This document shows, one piece after another, positions 56,632 through 64,000 of a stretch of 64,000 bases of DNA; within the stretch, counting starts at the first letter, position 1, and every line of letters starts with the position of its first letter. The notes beneath the pieces are model-generated. The model was given only the letters and a program-made list of their open reading frames with translations. It made no database searches and had not been told where the DNA came from. Origin of the DNA: Solimonas sp036405815 (GTDB lineage Bacteria; Pseudomonadota; Gammaproteobacteria; Nevskiales; Nevskiaceae). The position numbers and the translations under genes are program-made. The DNA is taken from positions 1-64,000 of the forward strand of contig DASWWX010000041.1 of assembly GCA_036405815.1 (NCBI GenBank), given 5' to 3'.

Positions 56632-57629
56632 TAACGACGACCCTTCAACGATTGCAGCAATTCTTGCACACGCCCGGCATCGTCCGGCGTCAACTGAGCG
56701 GTGGCCGGCACCGCCCAAGCCGTCGCCGGCGCAAACGCCAGGCACTTCATCGCATCCTTCTCGGTCATCAGCACCGGCAGGTCGTCACCGAACGACAGGT
56801 CCGACGCCCGAAACGCATGGTGATCGGCGAAGGCATGCGGAACAACATCGATCTGCTCCGCCGCCAGCGCATCGAAGAAGCGCTGTGGGTTGCCGATGCC
56901 GGCGACCGCGTGCACCTTCTTGCCGCGCCAGCGAAACAGCGGCATCGGCACGCCACCGGCCAGCGGCCAGGCATCGCCAAGCTGCAGACGCATGCCCACG
57001 CTGCGCACGGCATCAGGGGCTGTCCAACCTGCGCCGTTGACGACGACCAGGTCGACCGCCTGCAAGCGCGACGGCGGCTCACGCAACGGACCGGCCGGCA
57101 GCAGCCAGCCGTTGCCCAGCCCGCGCGCGCCATCGACCACACAGATTTCAGCATCCCGCGGCAGCCGGTAGTGCTGCAGGCCGTCGTCGGACACGATCAC
57201 GTCGATGCCGGCGTGCTCGCAGAGGAATCGTGCCGCACGCAGACGATCCGGATCGACCACCAGCGGCGCGGCAGTACGGCGCACGATCAACAACGGCTCA
57301 TCGCCGCAATGAGCAGGATCGCTGTCGGCCTGTACCGCATACGGGTACCGCGGTGCGCGAGCGCCGTAGCCGCGGCTGATCACGCCCGGCGTCCAGCCGA
57401 GCGCACGCAGCTGCTCGACCAGCCAGATCGTGACCGGCGTCTTGCCGGCCCCGCCGACCGTCAGATTGCCGACGACGATCACCGGCACCGGCAACGCGTC
57501 CCGGTGCGACCGGGCGCGCAATCGCTGCGCTCGCGCCGCCGCCACGCGGCCGAACAGGCGCGACAGTGGCTGCAACAGCACGGGCGGCGGCACGGGCCGA
57601 TACCAGCGCCGTTCCAGCCAGTTGCTCAC
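56631..57629 (-). CDS. lpxK: Tetraacyldisaccharide 4'-kinase
   Basis: LpxK phosphorylates the 4' position of the lipid A disaccharide at the inner membrane. The 332-residue protein has an N-terminal amphipathic region, the P-loop VVGNLTVGGAGKTPV, and DDGLQHYRLPRDAEI. It starts at a GTG overlapping the msbA stop by four bases (GTGA), which links lipid A phosphorylation with its export. Confidence 0.95.
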   Translation of the reverse strand: MSNWLERRWYRPVPPPVLLQPLSRLFGRVAAARAQRLRARSHRDALPVPVIVVGNLTVGGAGKTPVTIWLVEQLRALGWTPGVISRGYGARAPRYPYAVQADSDPAHCGDEPLLIVRRTAAPLVVDPDRLRAARFLCEHAGIDVIVSDDGLQHYRLPRDAEICVVDGARGLGNGWLLPAGPLREPPSRLQAVDLVVVNGAGWTAPDAVRSVGMRLQLGDAWPLAGGVPMPLFRWRGKKVHAVAGIGNPQRFFDALAAEQIDVVPHAFADHHAFRASDLSFGDDLPVLMTEKDAMKCLAFAPATAWAVPATAQLTPDDAGRVQELLQSLKGRR

Positions 57630-59398
57630 GGCGCCCCGTCCGCCGACGAGTCGAACTGCATGCGATGCAAGGCCGCATACAGCCCGCCGAGACGCAACAG
57701 GTCGTCGTGCGTGCCGGACTCGGCCACGCGGCCATCCTGCATCACCACGATCAGATCGGCGTTCTGGATCGTCGACAGGCGGTGCGCGATCACCAGCGTC
57801 GTACGACCCTTGACCAGGGCTTCGAGCCCCTGCTGGATCGCGCGTTCGGATTCGGTATCCAGCGCCGACGTCGCCTCGTCGAGAATCAGGATCGGCGCGT
57901 CCTTGAGCAGCGCACGCGCAATCGCCAGCCGCTGACGCTGCCCGCCGGACAGGGTCTGGCCGTTCTGACCGATCGGCGTGTGCAACCCTTGCGGCAGCTT
58001 CTCGATGAACTCCCAGGCATGCGCTCGCTTGGCTGCCCCGATAATCGCGGCCTCATCCGGCCGCGGCTGCAGACCGTAGGCGATGTTCTCGGCGACCGTC
58101 GTGTTGAACAGTCGTACCTGCTGGTCCACCAGCGCGACCTGCCGTCGCAGATCCTGCAGGCGGTACTCACGCACGTCGTGGCCGTCGAGCAGGATGCGTC
58201 CCTCGCTGGCGTCGTAGAAGCGCGGCAGCAGCGACAGCAGCGTCGACTTGCCGCTGCCAGACTTGCCGACGAAGGCCACCGTCTGCCCCGGCGACACCTG
58301 AAGACTGACGTGACTGAGTGCCGACACATCGTCGCGATAGCGGAAGCTCACGTCGTCGAACGCGATGGCACCGCTGGCGCGCGGCAGCGGACGGCTGCCG
58401 TCTTCCGGTTCGATCTCCTCGTCCAGCATCTGGAACAGCTCGTCGCCAGCGGCGATGCCGCGCTGCAGACGCTCGTTGACGCCACCCATGCTCTTCAGCG
58501 GCTGCATCAGCGACAGCATCGCCATCATGAACGCCGCAAACGTGCCCGGCGTCATCTCCTGGATCATGCTCGGCTGGGTGGCGAAGTAGACGATCGCCGC
58601 CACGGCCCAGGCGGCGATGAACTGGATCAACGCACCGCTGCCGGCACGCGTGGCGACGATCTTCATCGACAGCCAGCGGTTCTGCTCGTTGACGCCGGCA
58701 AAACGATCGCGCACGAAGTCCTGGCCGTTGTACACCTTCACCACGCGCTGGCCATGCACCGCCTCGTCCACGGCCTCGGTCACATTGCTGACGCTCTGCT
58801 GGATGCGGGTGCTGATGCGGCGGAAACGACGGCTGACGTAGCCGATGATCAGCGCGATCAGCGGCAACACCACGAACGCGAACGACGTCAGCTTCCAGTT
58901 CAGCCAGAACATGAACCCGATGTAGAACATCACGCTGAGGCCATCCTTGAGCGTAGTGGTCAGCACGGTCGTCGTGGCATCGGCGATCTGCTCGACGTGA
59001 TAGTTCATGCGCGCGATCAGCTGGCTGGAATTGACGCGGTCGTAGTAACGCACCGGCAGGCCCAGCAGCTTGTCGAACAGCACGCGGCGCATGTCGTGCA
59101 CGACGCGGCGCGCCACCCAGGCCATGCCGTAGATCGACGCAAATGATGTGACGCCACGCAGCAGGAACAGGCCCACGATGATCAGCGGCAGGCTGCGGAT
59201 GTAATCCTGGTTCTGCTCGACGAAGGCCTTGTCCAGGAGCGGTTTGATCAGCGCGGCGAAGCTGGCCTCCGACGCCGCGAAAGCGGCGGTCGCCAGGAAC
59301 GCCAATAACATCACCTTCCAGTGCGGCAGCGAATAGCCGAGCAGGCGGCGATAGATGGGCCAGGCCGCCTTGCGGCCGGAATCAGGCGTGGCGCTCAT
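57626..59398 (-). CDS. msbA: Lipid A export ATP-binding/permease MsbA
   Basis: MsbA flips lipid A-core across the inner membrane. The 590-residue half-transporter has six membrane spans in its first 330 residues and a nucleotide-binding domain with Walker A VGKSGSGKSTLLS, signature LSGGQRQRLAIARAL, Walker B ILILDEATSALD and the switch His (VIAHRLSTI). The start is the ATG giving MSATPDSGRKAA; a longer frame would run across the divergent hinT gene. It heads the msbA-lpxK-ycaR-kdsB operon. Confidence 0.96.
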   Translation of the reverse strand: MSATPDSGRKAAWPIYRRLLGYSLPHWKVMLLAFLATAAFAASEASFAALIKPLLDKAFVEQNQDYIRSLPLIIVGLFLLRGVTSFASIYGMAWVARRVVHDMRRVLFDKLLGLPVRYYDRVNSSQLIARMNYHVEQIADATTTVLTTTLKDGLSVMFYIGFMFWLNWKLTSFAFVVLPLIALIIGYVSRRFRRISTRIQQSVSNVTEAVDEAVHGQRVVKVYNGQDFVRDRFAGVNEQNRWLSMKIVATRAGSGALIQFIAAWAVAAIVYFATQPSMIQEMTPGTFAAFMMAMLSLMQPLKSMGGVNERLQRGIAAGDELFQMLDEEIEPEDGSRPLPRASGAIAFDDVSFRYRDDVSALSHVSLQVSPGQTVAFVGKSGSGKSTLLSLLPRFYDASEGRILLDGHDVREYRLQDLRRQVALVDQQVRLFNTTVAENIAYGLQPRPDEAAIIGAAKRAHAWEFIEKLPQGLHTPIGQNGQTLSGGQRQRLAIARALLKDAPILILDEATSALDTESERAIQQGLEALVKGRTTLVIAHRLSTIQNADLIVVMQDGRVAESGTHDDLLRLGGLYAALHRMQFDSSADGAP

Positions 59399-59486
59399 GC
59401 AGGGACGAGATTCATGACCGGCGTATCCTAGCAAGTCGCTACACTGACCGACCGATTCCCTGACCGATTCCGGAAGCGAGCCGCCC

Positions 59487-59828
59487 ATGTCGAAGACCCT
59501 GTTCCAGAAGATCTGCGATCGCGAGATTCCCGCCAGCTTCGTGCATGAAGACGAGCACTGCGTCGCCTTCAACGACATCAATCCGACCGCGCCGCTGCAC
59601 GTGCTGGTCGTCCCGCGCAAACCGATTCCGCGGCTGTGCGACGCCACCGCCGAAGACCAGGCCGTGCTCGGCCATCTGCTGCTGATCGCCAACAAGGTGG
59701 CGACGGACGCCGGCTACGGCGAAGCGTTCCGCGTCGCCATCAACAACGGCGCCGGTGCCGGCCAGTCGGTGTTTCATCTGCATGTTCACGTGATTGCCGG
59801 CCGCCCGCTGAAGTGGCCGCCGGGCTGA
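59487..59828 (+). CDS. hinT: HIT-family purine nucleoside phosphoramidase HinT
   Basis: HinT hydrolyses AMP-lysine-type phosphoramidates and adenylated intermediates. The 113-residue protein has the histidine triad VFHLHVHV (H97, H99, H101) and the N-terminal MSKTLFQKICDREIPA. It is monocistronic and divergent from msbA. A small 12-base-period repeat of GACCGATTCC (59450-59471) lies just before it. Its last 33 bases are the start of the 100-bp tandem repeat downstream. Confidence 0.96.
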   Translation: MSKTLFQKICDREIPASFVHEDEHCVAFNDINPTAPLHVLVVPRKPIPRLCDATAEDQAVLGHLLLIANKVATDAGYGEAFRVAINNGAGAGQSVFHLHVHVIAGRPLKWPPG

Positions 59829-60013
59829 GCTCGGTGACTGCCGGCCATCACGTGCAAGCACGGACATTCATGGTCGATCGCCAAGGCGATCGGGGGCCGG
59901 CCGCCCGCTGAAGTGGCCGCCGGGCTGAGTGCGGTGACTGCCGGCCATCACGTGCAAGCACGGACATTCATGGTCGATCGCCAAGGCGATCGGGGGCCGG
60001 CCGTCCGCTGAGG
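59796..60013. repeat. 100-bp tandem repeat carrying the hinT 3' end
   Basis: Two units (59796-59895 and 59896-59995) match at 98 of 100 bases, differing only at 59830-59831. A third, truncated and diverged unit runs to about 60013. The first 33 bases of unit 1 are the hinT 3' end with its stop codon, so unit 2 holds a non-functional copy of that end. Each unit contains the palindrome CGATCGCC-AA-GGCGATCG (59875-59892 and 59975-59992). No coding role is seen in the rest of this 237-base gap. Confidence 0.95.
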
Positions 60014-60065
60014 TGCTTAGCGCGCTGAGCGTCGCCGTCGTCGTCAGCCGACGCGGGGCATGCGG

Positions 60066-60902
60066 CTAACGCTTGCTCTGGCCTTTTTGCGCCGGTTCCG
60101 GCTCAACCAGTAGCGAGGCGTCGAGACGCGTCTGGAACCAGTTGGCGCGCCAGCACAGATGCGGGCCGGTCGCGCGGCCGGTGGCGCCGACCCGGCCGAT
60201 CACCTGCCCCGCATCGACACGCTGGCCATCCTTCACGTCCAGCGCCGACAGGTGCAGATAGGTGGTCGACAGGCCCTGGCCGTGATCGAGAATCACCGTG
60301 CCGCCGGTGTAATAAAGATCGCTGCGCGCCAGGCTGACGACGCCGGCAGCGCTGGCCTTGACCGGCGTGCCGGTGGGCGCCGCCAGATCGATGCCGAAAT
60401 GCGGCTGCTTCGGCTCGCCATTGAGAATGCGACGGCTGCCGTAGACGCCGCTGACCACCGCCGGCACCGGCCAGATGAATCCACCTGCGTAGTCCGTTGC
60501 AGCCGTGTCCCGGCCACGCGCAGCGCTGACCCGCTGATTATCGAGCGCGATCTGCTTCAGCGCGGACTCCGGTGGCGTCACCATCTTCTGCGGCAGGCCC
60601 GAGATGCGCTGCTCGTCGTACTGACGCGTTTCCACGCGATACTCGTAGCGCTCGACCGTACCGCCCTGCCGCAACCGCAGTTCCGCGGCGGCGCCTTCGT
60701 CGTAAGCCAGGCCCAGCACGAAGCGACCTTCGGCCGACACGCTCAATGGCTTGTCGTTGAACCAGACCTCGGTGCCGGCCGGCACCTGGCCCTGCATCAG
60801 GCCACCCTGCACCCAGCGGCCCTGCAACTGCGGCTCGGCGCCACTGACGCCGAACGTCAGACCCAGCAGCAGGCCCGCAACGACGCCACGGCACTTCAGC
60901 AT
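60066..60902 (-). CDS. Periplasmic M23 family metallopeptidase
   Basis: The 278-residue precursor has a signal peptide (about 1-22, ending FGVSGA-EPQ), a beta-rich N-terminal region, a linker and a C-terminal LytM domain. Zinc-site residues H168 and D172 (HFGIDLAAPTG) and H217 (YLHLSALD) are present, but the usual HLH motif reads GPHLCW, placing Cys250 where the third zinc ligand normally is. It may be a cell-wall endopeptidase or a degenerate activator. It begins 37 bases after thrS, so may be co-transcribed. The ATG at MLKCRGVVAG gives the signal peptide. Confidence 0.9.
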   Translation of the reverse strand: MLKCRGVVAGLLLGLTFGVSGAEPQLQGRWVQGGLMQGQVPAGTEVWFNDKPLSVSAEGRFVLGLAYDEGAAAELRLRQGGTVERYEYRVETRQYDEQRISGLPQKMVTPPESALKQIALDNQRVSAARGRDTAATDYAGGFIWPVPAVVSGVYGSRRILNGEPKQPHFGIDLAAPTGTPVKASAAGVVSLARSDLYYTGGTVILDHGQGLSTTYLHLSALDVKDGQRVDAGQVIGRVGATGRATGPHLCWRANWFQTRLDASLLVEPEPAQKGQSKR

Positions 60903-60939
60903 TTGCACCTCGACGGCAAAACGGATGACCACGTCGTGC

Positions 60940-62847
60940 TCAGCGCAGCGCCGCGAGACGGCGAACCGCTTCGTCCAAAGGCAAGGTTTCCTGCCGTTCC
61001 TCACCGCGGAAGCGCAGCGTGACCGTACGCTCCTCGGCTTCCTTGCGGCCGACGACAATGATCACTGGAATTTTCTGCGTCGCATGCTCACGGATCTTGT
61101 AGTTGATCTTCTCGTTGCGCAGGTCGGTCTGCACCCGCAAGCCGGCATCCTTGAACGTCTCGCAGACCTCGGTCGCATAGCCGTCGGCATCCGAGACGAT
61201 GGGCGCGACCACCCCCTGCACCGGCGACAGCCAGAACGGCAGCGAGCCGGCGTGATGCTCGATCAGGATGCCGATGAAGCGCTCCATCGACCCCACGATC
61301 GCGCGGTGCAGCATGATCGGCCGCACGCGCTGCGACTGTTCGTCGATGTACGAAGCATCGAGCCGCTCCGGCATCATCGGGTCGTACTGGATCGTGCCGA
61401 CCTGCCAGGAGCGACCGATCGAGTCCTTCAGGTGGTACTCGATCTTCGGACCGTAGAACGCACCCTCGCCCGGCATCTCCTCCCAGGCCACGCCCGCCGC
61501 GCGCAGTGCGGCGCGCAAGGCATTTTCGGCGCGATCCCAGGCATCGTCAGTGCCGAGGCGCTTTTCGGGCCGCAGCGCGAGCTTGACCGCCAGATCGGTG
61601 AAGCCGAAATCGGCGTAGACCTGCATCGCCTGCCGGTGGAACGCGGTGACCTCACCCTCGACCTGCGCTTCCGTGCAGAAGATGTGGCCGTCGTCCTGCG
61701 TGAAGGCGCGCACGCGCATGATGCCGTGCAGTGCGCCGGAGGGTTCGTTGCGATGGCAGCCGCCGAACTCGGCGTAGCGGATCGGCAGATCGCGATAGCT
61801 GTGCAGGCCGGCGTTGTAGATCTGCACGTGTCCCGGACAGTTCATCGGCTTGACGGCGTAGGTGCGCTTCTCCGACTCGGTGAAGAACATGTTCTCCTGG
61901 TAGTTGTCCCAGTGCCCGGACTTCTTCCATAGGCTCACGTCGAGGATTTGCGGCGCGCGCACTTCCTGGTAACCGCCCTTGCGATAGACCGTGCGCACGT
62001 ACTGTTCCACCGCCTGCCAGATCGCCCAGCCCTTGGGGTGCCAGAACACCATGCCTGGCGCTTCTTCCTGCTGGTGGAACAGGTCGAGCTGCTTGGCGAG
62101 CTTGCGGTGATCGCGCTTCTCCGCTTCCTCCACCTGCTTGAGATACGCCTTGAGCTCGTCGTCGGTCGCGAAGCACACGCCGGTGATGCGCTGCAGCTGC
62201 GCGTTGTTGGCATCGCCGCGCCAGTAGACACCGCCGACGCGGATCAGCTTGAACGCCGTGCCGAGCTTGCCGGTGGACGGCAGGTGCGGACCCAGGCACA
62301 TGTCGAGCCAGTTCGGGCCCTGCTTGTAGATCGTCAGCGCTTCGTCGGCCTTGATGCCGTCGCGAATCCACTCGGCTTTGAAGGTCTCGCCGGCCGCTTC
62401 GAAGTGCTTGACCGCCGCGTCGTGCGACCAGACCTCGCGCGTGATCGGCAGATCGCGCTTCACGATCTCGCGCATCTTGTTCTCGATCGCTTCGAGATCG
62501 GCTTCGGTGAACGGCGTCTCGCGCGCGAAGTCGTAGTAGAAGCCGGTCTCGGTCGCCGGTCCGAACGTGATCTGCGTACCCGGAAAGAGTTCCTGCACGG
62601 CCTGCGCCAGCACGTGCGCGGCGTCGTGGCGGATCGTCTCCAGCGCCTCGGGCTTGTCGCGGGTGACGATGCTGATCGACGCATTGCGGTCGATCGGTCG
62701 CGTCAGGTCCCACAGCTCGCCGTTGACCTGCACGAGCGCGGCCTTCTTGGCCAGGCCTGGCGAGATACCCTGCGCGATCGCAAGGCCGGTGACCGGCGCG
62801 TCGAACGACTTCTTGTTGCCGTCCGGAAAGGTGATTTCAATCGACAT
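60940..62847 (-). CDS. thrS: Threonyl-tRNA synthetase
   Basis: ThrS (635 residues) has the N-terminal TGS domain (ITFPDGNKKSFDAPV), the editing domain with its HDAAHVLAQAV motif, the class II core with the zinc Cys in MNCPGHVQIY and motif 2 CHRNEPSGALHG, and an anticodon-binding C-terminus. It lies 21 bases from gltX on the same strand. In most proteobacteria thrS is followed by infC-rpmI-rplT; here an M23 peptidase gene follows instead. Confidence 0.97.
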   Translation of the reverse strand: MSIEITFPDGNKKSFDAPVTGLAIAQGISPGLAKKAALVQVNGELWDLTRPIDRNASISIVTRDKPEALETIRHDAAHVLAQAVQELFPGTQITFGPATETGFYYDFARETPFTEADLEAIENKMREIVKRDLPITREVWSHDAAVKHFEAAGETFKAEWIRDGIKADEALTIYKQGPNWLDMCLGPHLPSTGKLGTAFKLIRVGGVYWRGDANNAQLQRITGVCFATDDELKAYLKQVEEAEKRDHRKLAKQLDLFHQQEEAPGMVFWHPKGWAIWQAVEQYVRTVYRKGGYQEVRAPQILDVSLWKKSGHWDNYQENMFFTESEKRTYAVKPMNCPGHVQIYNAGLHSYRDLPIRYAEFGGCHRNEPSGALHGIMRVRAFTQDDGHIFCTEAQVEGEVTAFHRQAMQVYADFGFTDLAVKLALRPEKRLGTDDAWDRAENALRAALRAAGVAWEEMPGEGAFYGPKIEYHLKDSIGRSWQVGTIQYDPMMPERLDASYIDEQSQRVRPIMLHRAIVGSMERFIGILIEHHAGSLPFWLSPVQGVVAPIVSDADGYATEVCETFKDAGLRVQTDLRNEKINYKIREHATQKIPVIIVVGRKEAEERTVTLRFRGEERQETLPLDEAVRRLAALR

Positions 62848-62868
62848 GTTCGGTTCCGCAAATAGACG

Positions 62869-64000
62869 TTAGGACTTGCTGCGCACGAAGCTGACGGCGG
62901 CCTTGAGCCGCGCGAGCGTTCGTTCGCGTCCCAGCAGGAACAGCGTCTGGTCGATCGGCGGCGACACCGCCATGCCGACCACCGCGACGCGGATCGGCTG
63001 CGCCACCTTGCCCAGACCCAGACCGCGCGCCTCCGCAAAACCGTTGACCGCCGCGTGCAGCGCCGGCGCATCCCAGTCCGGCAGCGCCGACAGCGCGGCC
63101 GCCAGCGCATCGAGCAGCACGGCGCCGTCCTCATTCAGATGCTTGGCCGCGTCCTTCTCGTTGTAGCCCTCGAGATCGGCGTAGAGGAACTTCGACTTGT
63201 CCGCCATCTCGGCCAGCGTGCGGCAGCGCTCGCGCTGCTGCTCGATCACAGCAGTCAGGCTCGGGCCGTTCGCGGGATCGACGCCGATGCGGCGCAGGTG
63301 CCAGTCGAACTCAGGCGCCACCAGCGCCGGATCGGCGGCCTTCAGGTACTGGTGATTGACCCAGTAGGCCTTTTCCATGTCGAAGCGCGCCGGCGCGGCG
63401 GAGACGTGGTCGAAGTCGAACTTCGCCATCATCTCCTCGCGCGTGAACAGCTCCTGGTCTCCGTGGGACCAGCCCAGGCGCACCAGGTAGTTCAGCAGCG
63501 CCTCGGGCATGAAGCCCATCGTGCGGTATTCCATGACGCCGAGCGCGCCGTGCCGCTTGGAGAGCTTGGCGCCGTCGGCGCCGAGAATCATCGAAACGTG
63601 TGCGTACTGCGGCGGCGTCGCGCCGAGGGCCTTGAGGATGTTGATCTGGCGCGGGGTGTTGTTGACGTGATCGTCGCCGCGGATGACGTGGGTGATGCCC
63701 ATGTCCATGTCGTCGACGACGACGCAGAAGTTATAGGTCGGCACGCCGTCGCCGCGGGCGATGATCAGGTCGTCGAGTTCGGCGCTGTCGAACACGATCT
63801 CGCCCTTGATCAGATCCTGGAGCACGACCTGCCCCTCCTGCGGATTCTTGAAGCGCACCACCGGTTTCACGCCCGCCGGCACTGGCGGCAGCGTCTTGCC
63901 GGCTTCCGGGCGCCAGCGGCCGTCATAGCGCGGGCGCTCCTTGCGCGCCTGCTGCTCGGCGCGCATCTGGTCCAGCTCTTCCTTGGAGCAGTAGCAGTGA
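62869..64000 (-). CDS. gltX: Glutamyl-tRNA synthetase (N-terminal part outside window)
   Basis: GltX is a class I synthetase. The visible part covers the end of the connective region (starting in CYCSKEELDQMRAEQQ at the window edge), the second half of the Rossmann core with the KMSKS-type loop AKLSKRHG, and the all-helical anticodon-binding domain ending VSFVRSKS. The HIGH motif lies beyond the window. The CYC pair resembles the zinc ligands of E. coli GltX, but the later cysteine is missing (YDGRWRPE), so zinc is probably not bound. thrS follows closely. Confidence 0.96.
   Translation of the reverse strand, partial: HCYCSKEELDQMRAEQQARKERPRYDGRWRPEAGKTLPPVPAGVKPVVRFKNPQEGQVVLQDLIKGEIVFDSAELDDLIIARGDGVPTYNFCVVVDDMDMGITHVIRGDDHVNNTPRQINILKALGATPPQYAHVSMILGADGAKLSKRHGALGVMEYRTMGFMPEALLNYLVRLGWSHGDQELFTREEMMAKFDFDHVSAAPARFDMEKAYWVNHQYLKAADPALVAPEFDWHLRRIGVDPANGPSLTAVIEQQRERCRTLAEMADKSKFLYADLEGYNEKDAAKHLNEDGAVLLDALAAALSALPDWDAPALHAAVNGFAEARGLGLGKVAQPIRVAVVGMAVSPPIDQTLFLLGRERTLARLKAAVSFVRSKS

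Overview
This is a gene-dense, visibly G+C-rich stretch of chromosome. It looks like a gammaproteobacterium outside the enteric bacteria. The evidence is a set of conserved blocks: dapA/gcvR-bcp, efp with epmA and epmB, parE-parC, xseB-ispA-dxs, ftsK-lolA-rarA-crcB-serS-(cysG), aat-bpt-infA-clpA-clpS, yceD-rpmF-plsX with maf, rluC and rne, and kdsB-ycaR-lpxK-msbA. A FimX-type c-di-GMP receptor, a Pseudomonas-type CysI with a DUF934 partner, and an aat-bpt pair point towards Pseudomonas/Xanthomonas/Nevskia-like relatives. The family placement is only an inference. I see no prophage, insertion sequence, CRISPR array or rRNA operon.

Layout. 1-13.7 kb: the end of a membrane sensor kinase, tRNA-Ser(GGA), a lipoprotein-dapA pair divergent from gcvR-bcp, a PIN-PhoH ATPase with two small genes, a TauE-like permease, the EF-P beta-lysylation genes (efp-epmA divergent from epmB), fimX and htpX. 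13.7-22 kb: topoisomerase IV, isoprenoid precursor genes, and a small XRE-regulator/membrane-protein cluster. 22-27.7 kb: a sulfur assimilation hub (cysG, permease, cysB, cysI, DUF934). 27.8-34 kb: serS, crcB, rarA, lolA, ftsK. 34-41.6 kb: an unknown small gene, the N-degron pathway (aat, bpt, clpA, clpS) around infA, and a CHASE2 adenylate cyclase. 41.8-48.4 kb: type II secretion gspC-D-E-F and a third TauE-like permease. 48.4-64 kb: plsX-rpmF-yceD, maf, a HAD phosphatase, rluC, rne, lipid A/KDO genes, hinT, an M23 peptidase, thrS and the 3' part of gltX.

The genes mostly serve growth: translation (EF-P modification, IF-1, three aminoacyl-tRNA synthetases, L32), chromosome segregation (ParCE, FtsK), envelope building (LolA, KdsB, LpxK, MsbA, PlsX, GspC-F), proteolysis (ClpAS with its two transferases, HtpX) and sulfite reduction (CysI needs the siroheme made by CysG).

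The least ordinary signals are in the DNA rather than in a single gene. The last 64 bp of gspF are duplicated 161 bp downstream around a strong hairpin, and the last 33 bp of hinT are carried in a nearly perfect 100-bp tandem repeat. A long inverted repeat also straddles the -10 box of a near-consensus promoter between maf and yceD. I found no clear new defence or biosynthetic system. The small uncharacterised clusters at 5.0-7.2 kb and 21.2-22.0 kb are the best places to look for new protein function.
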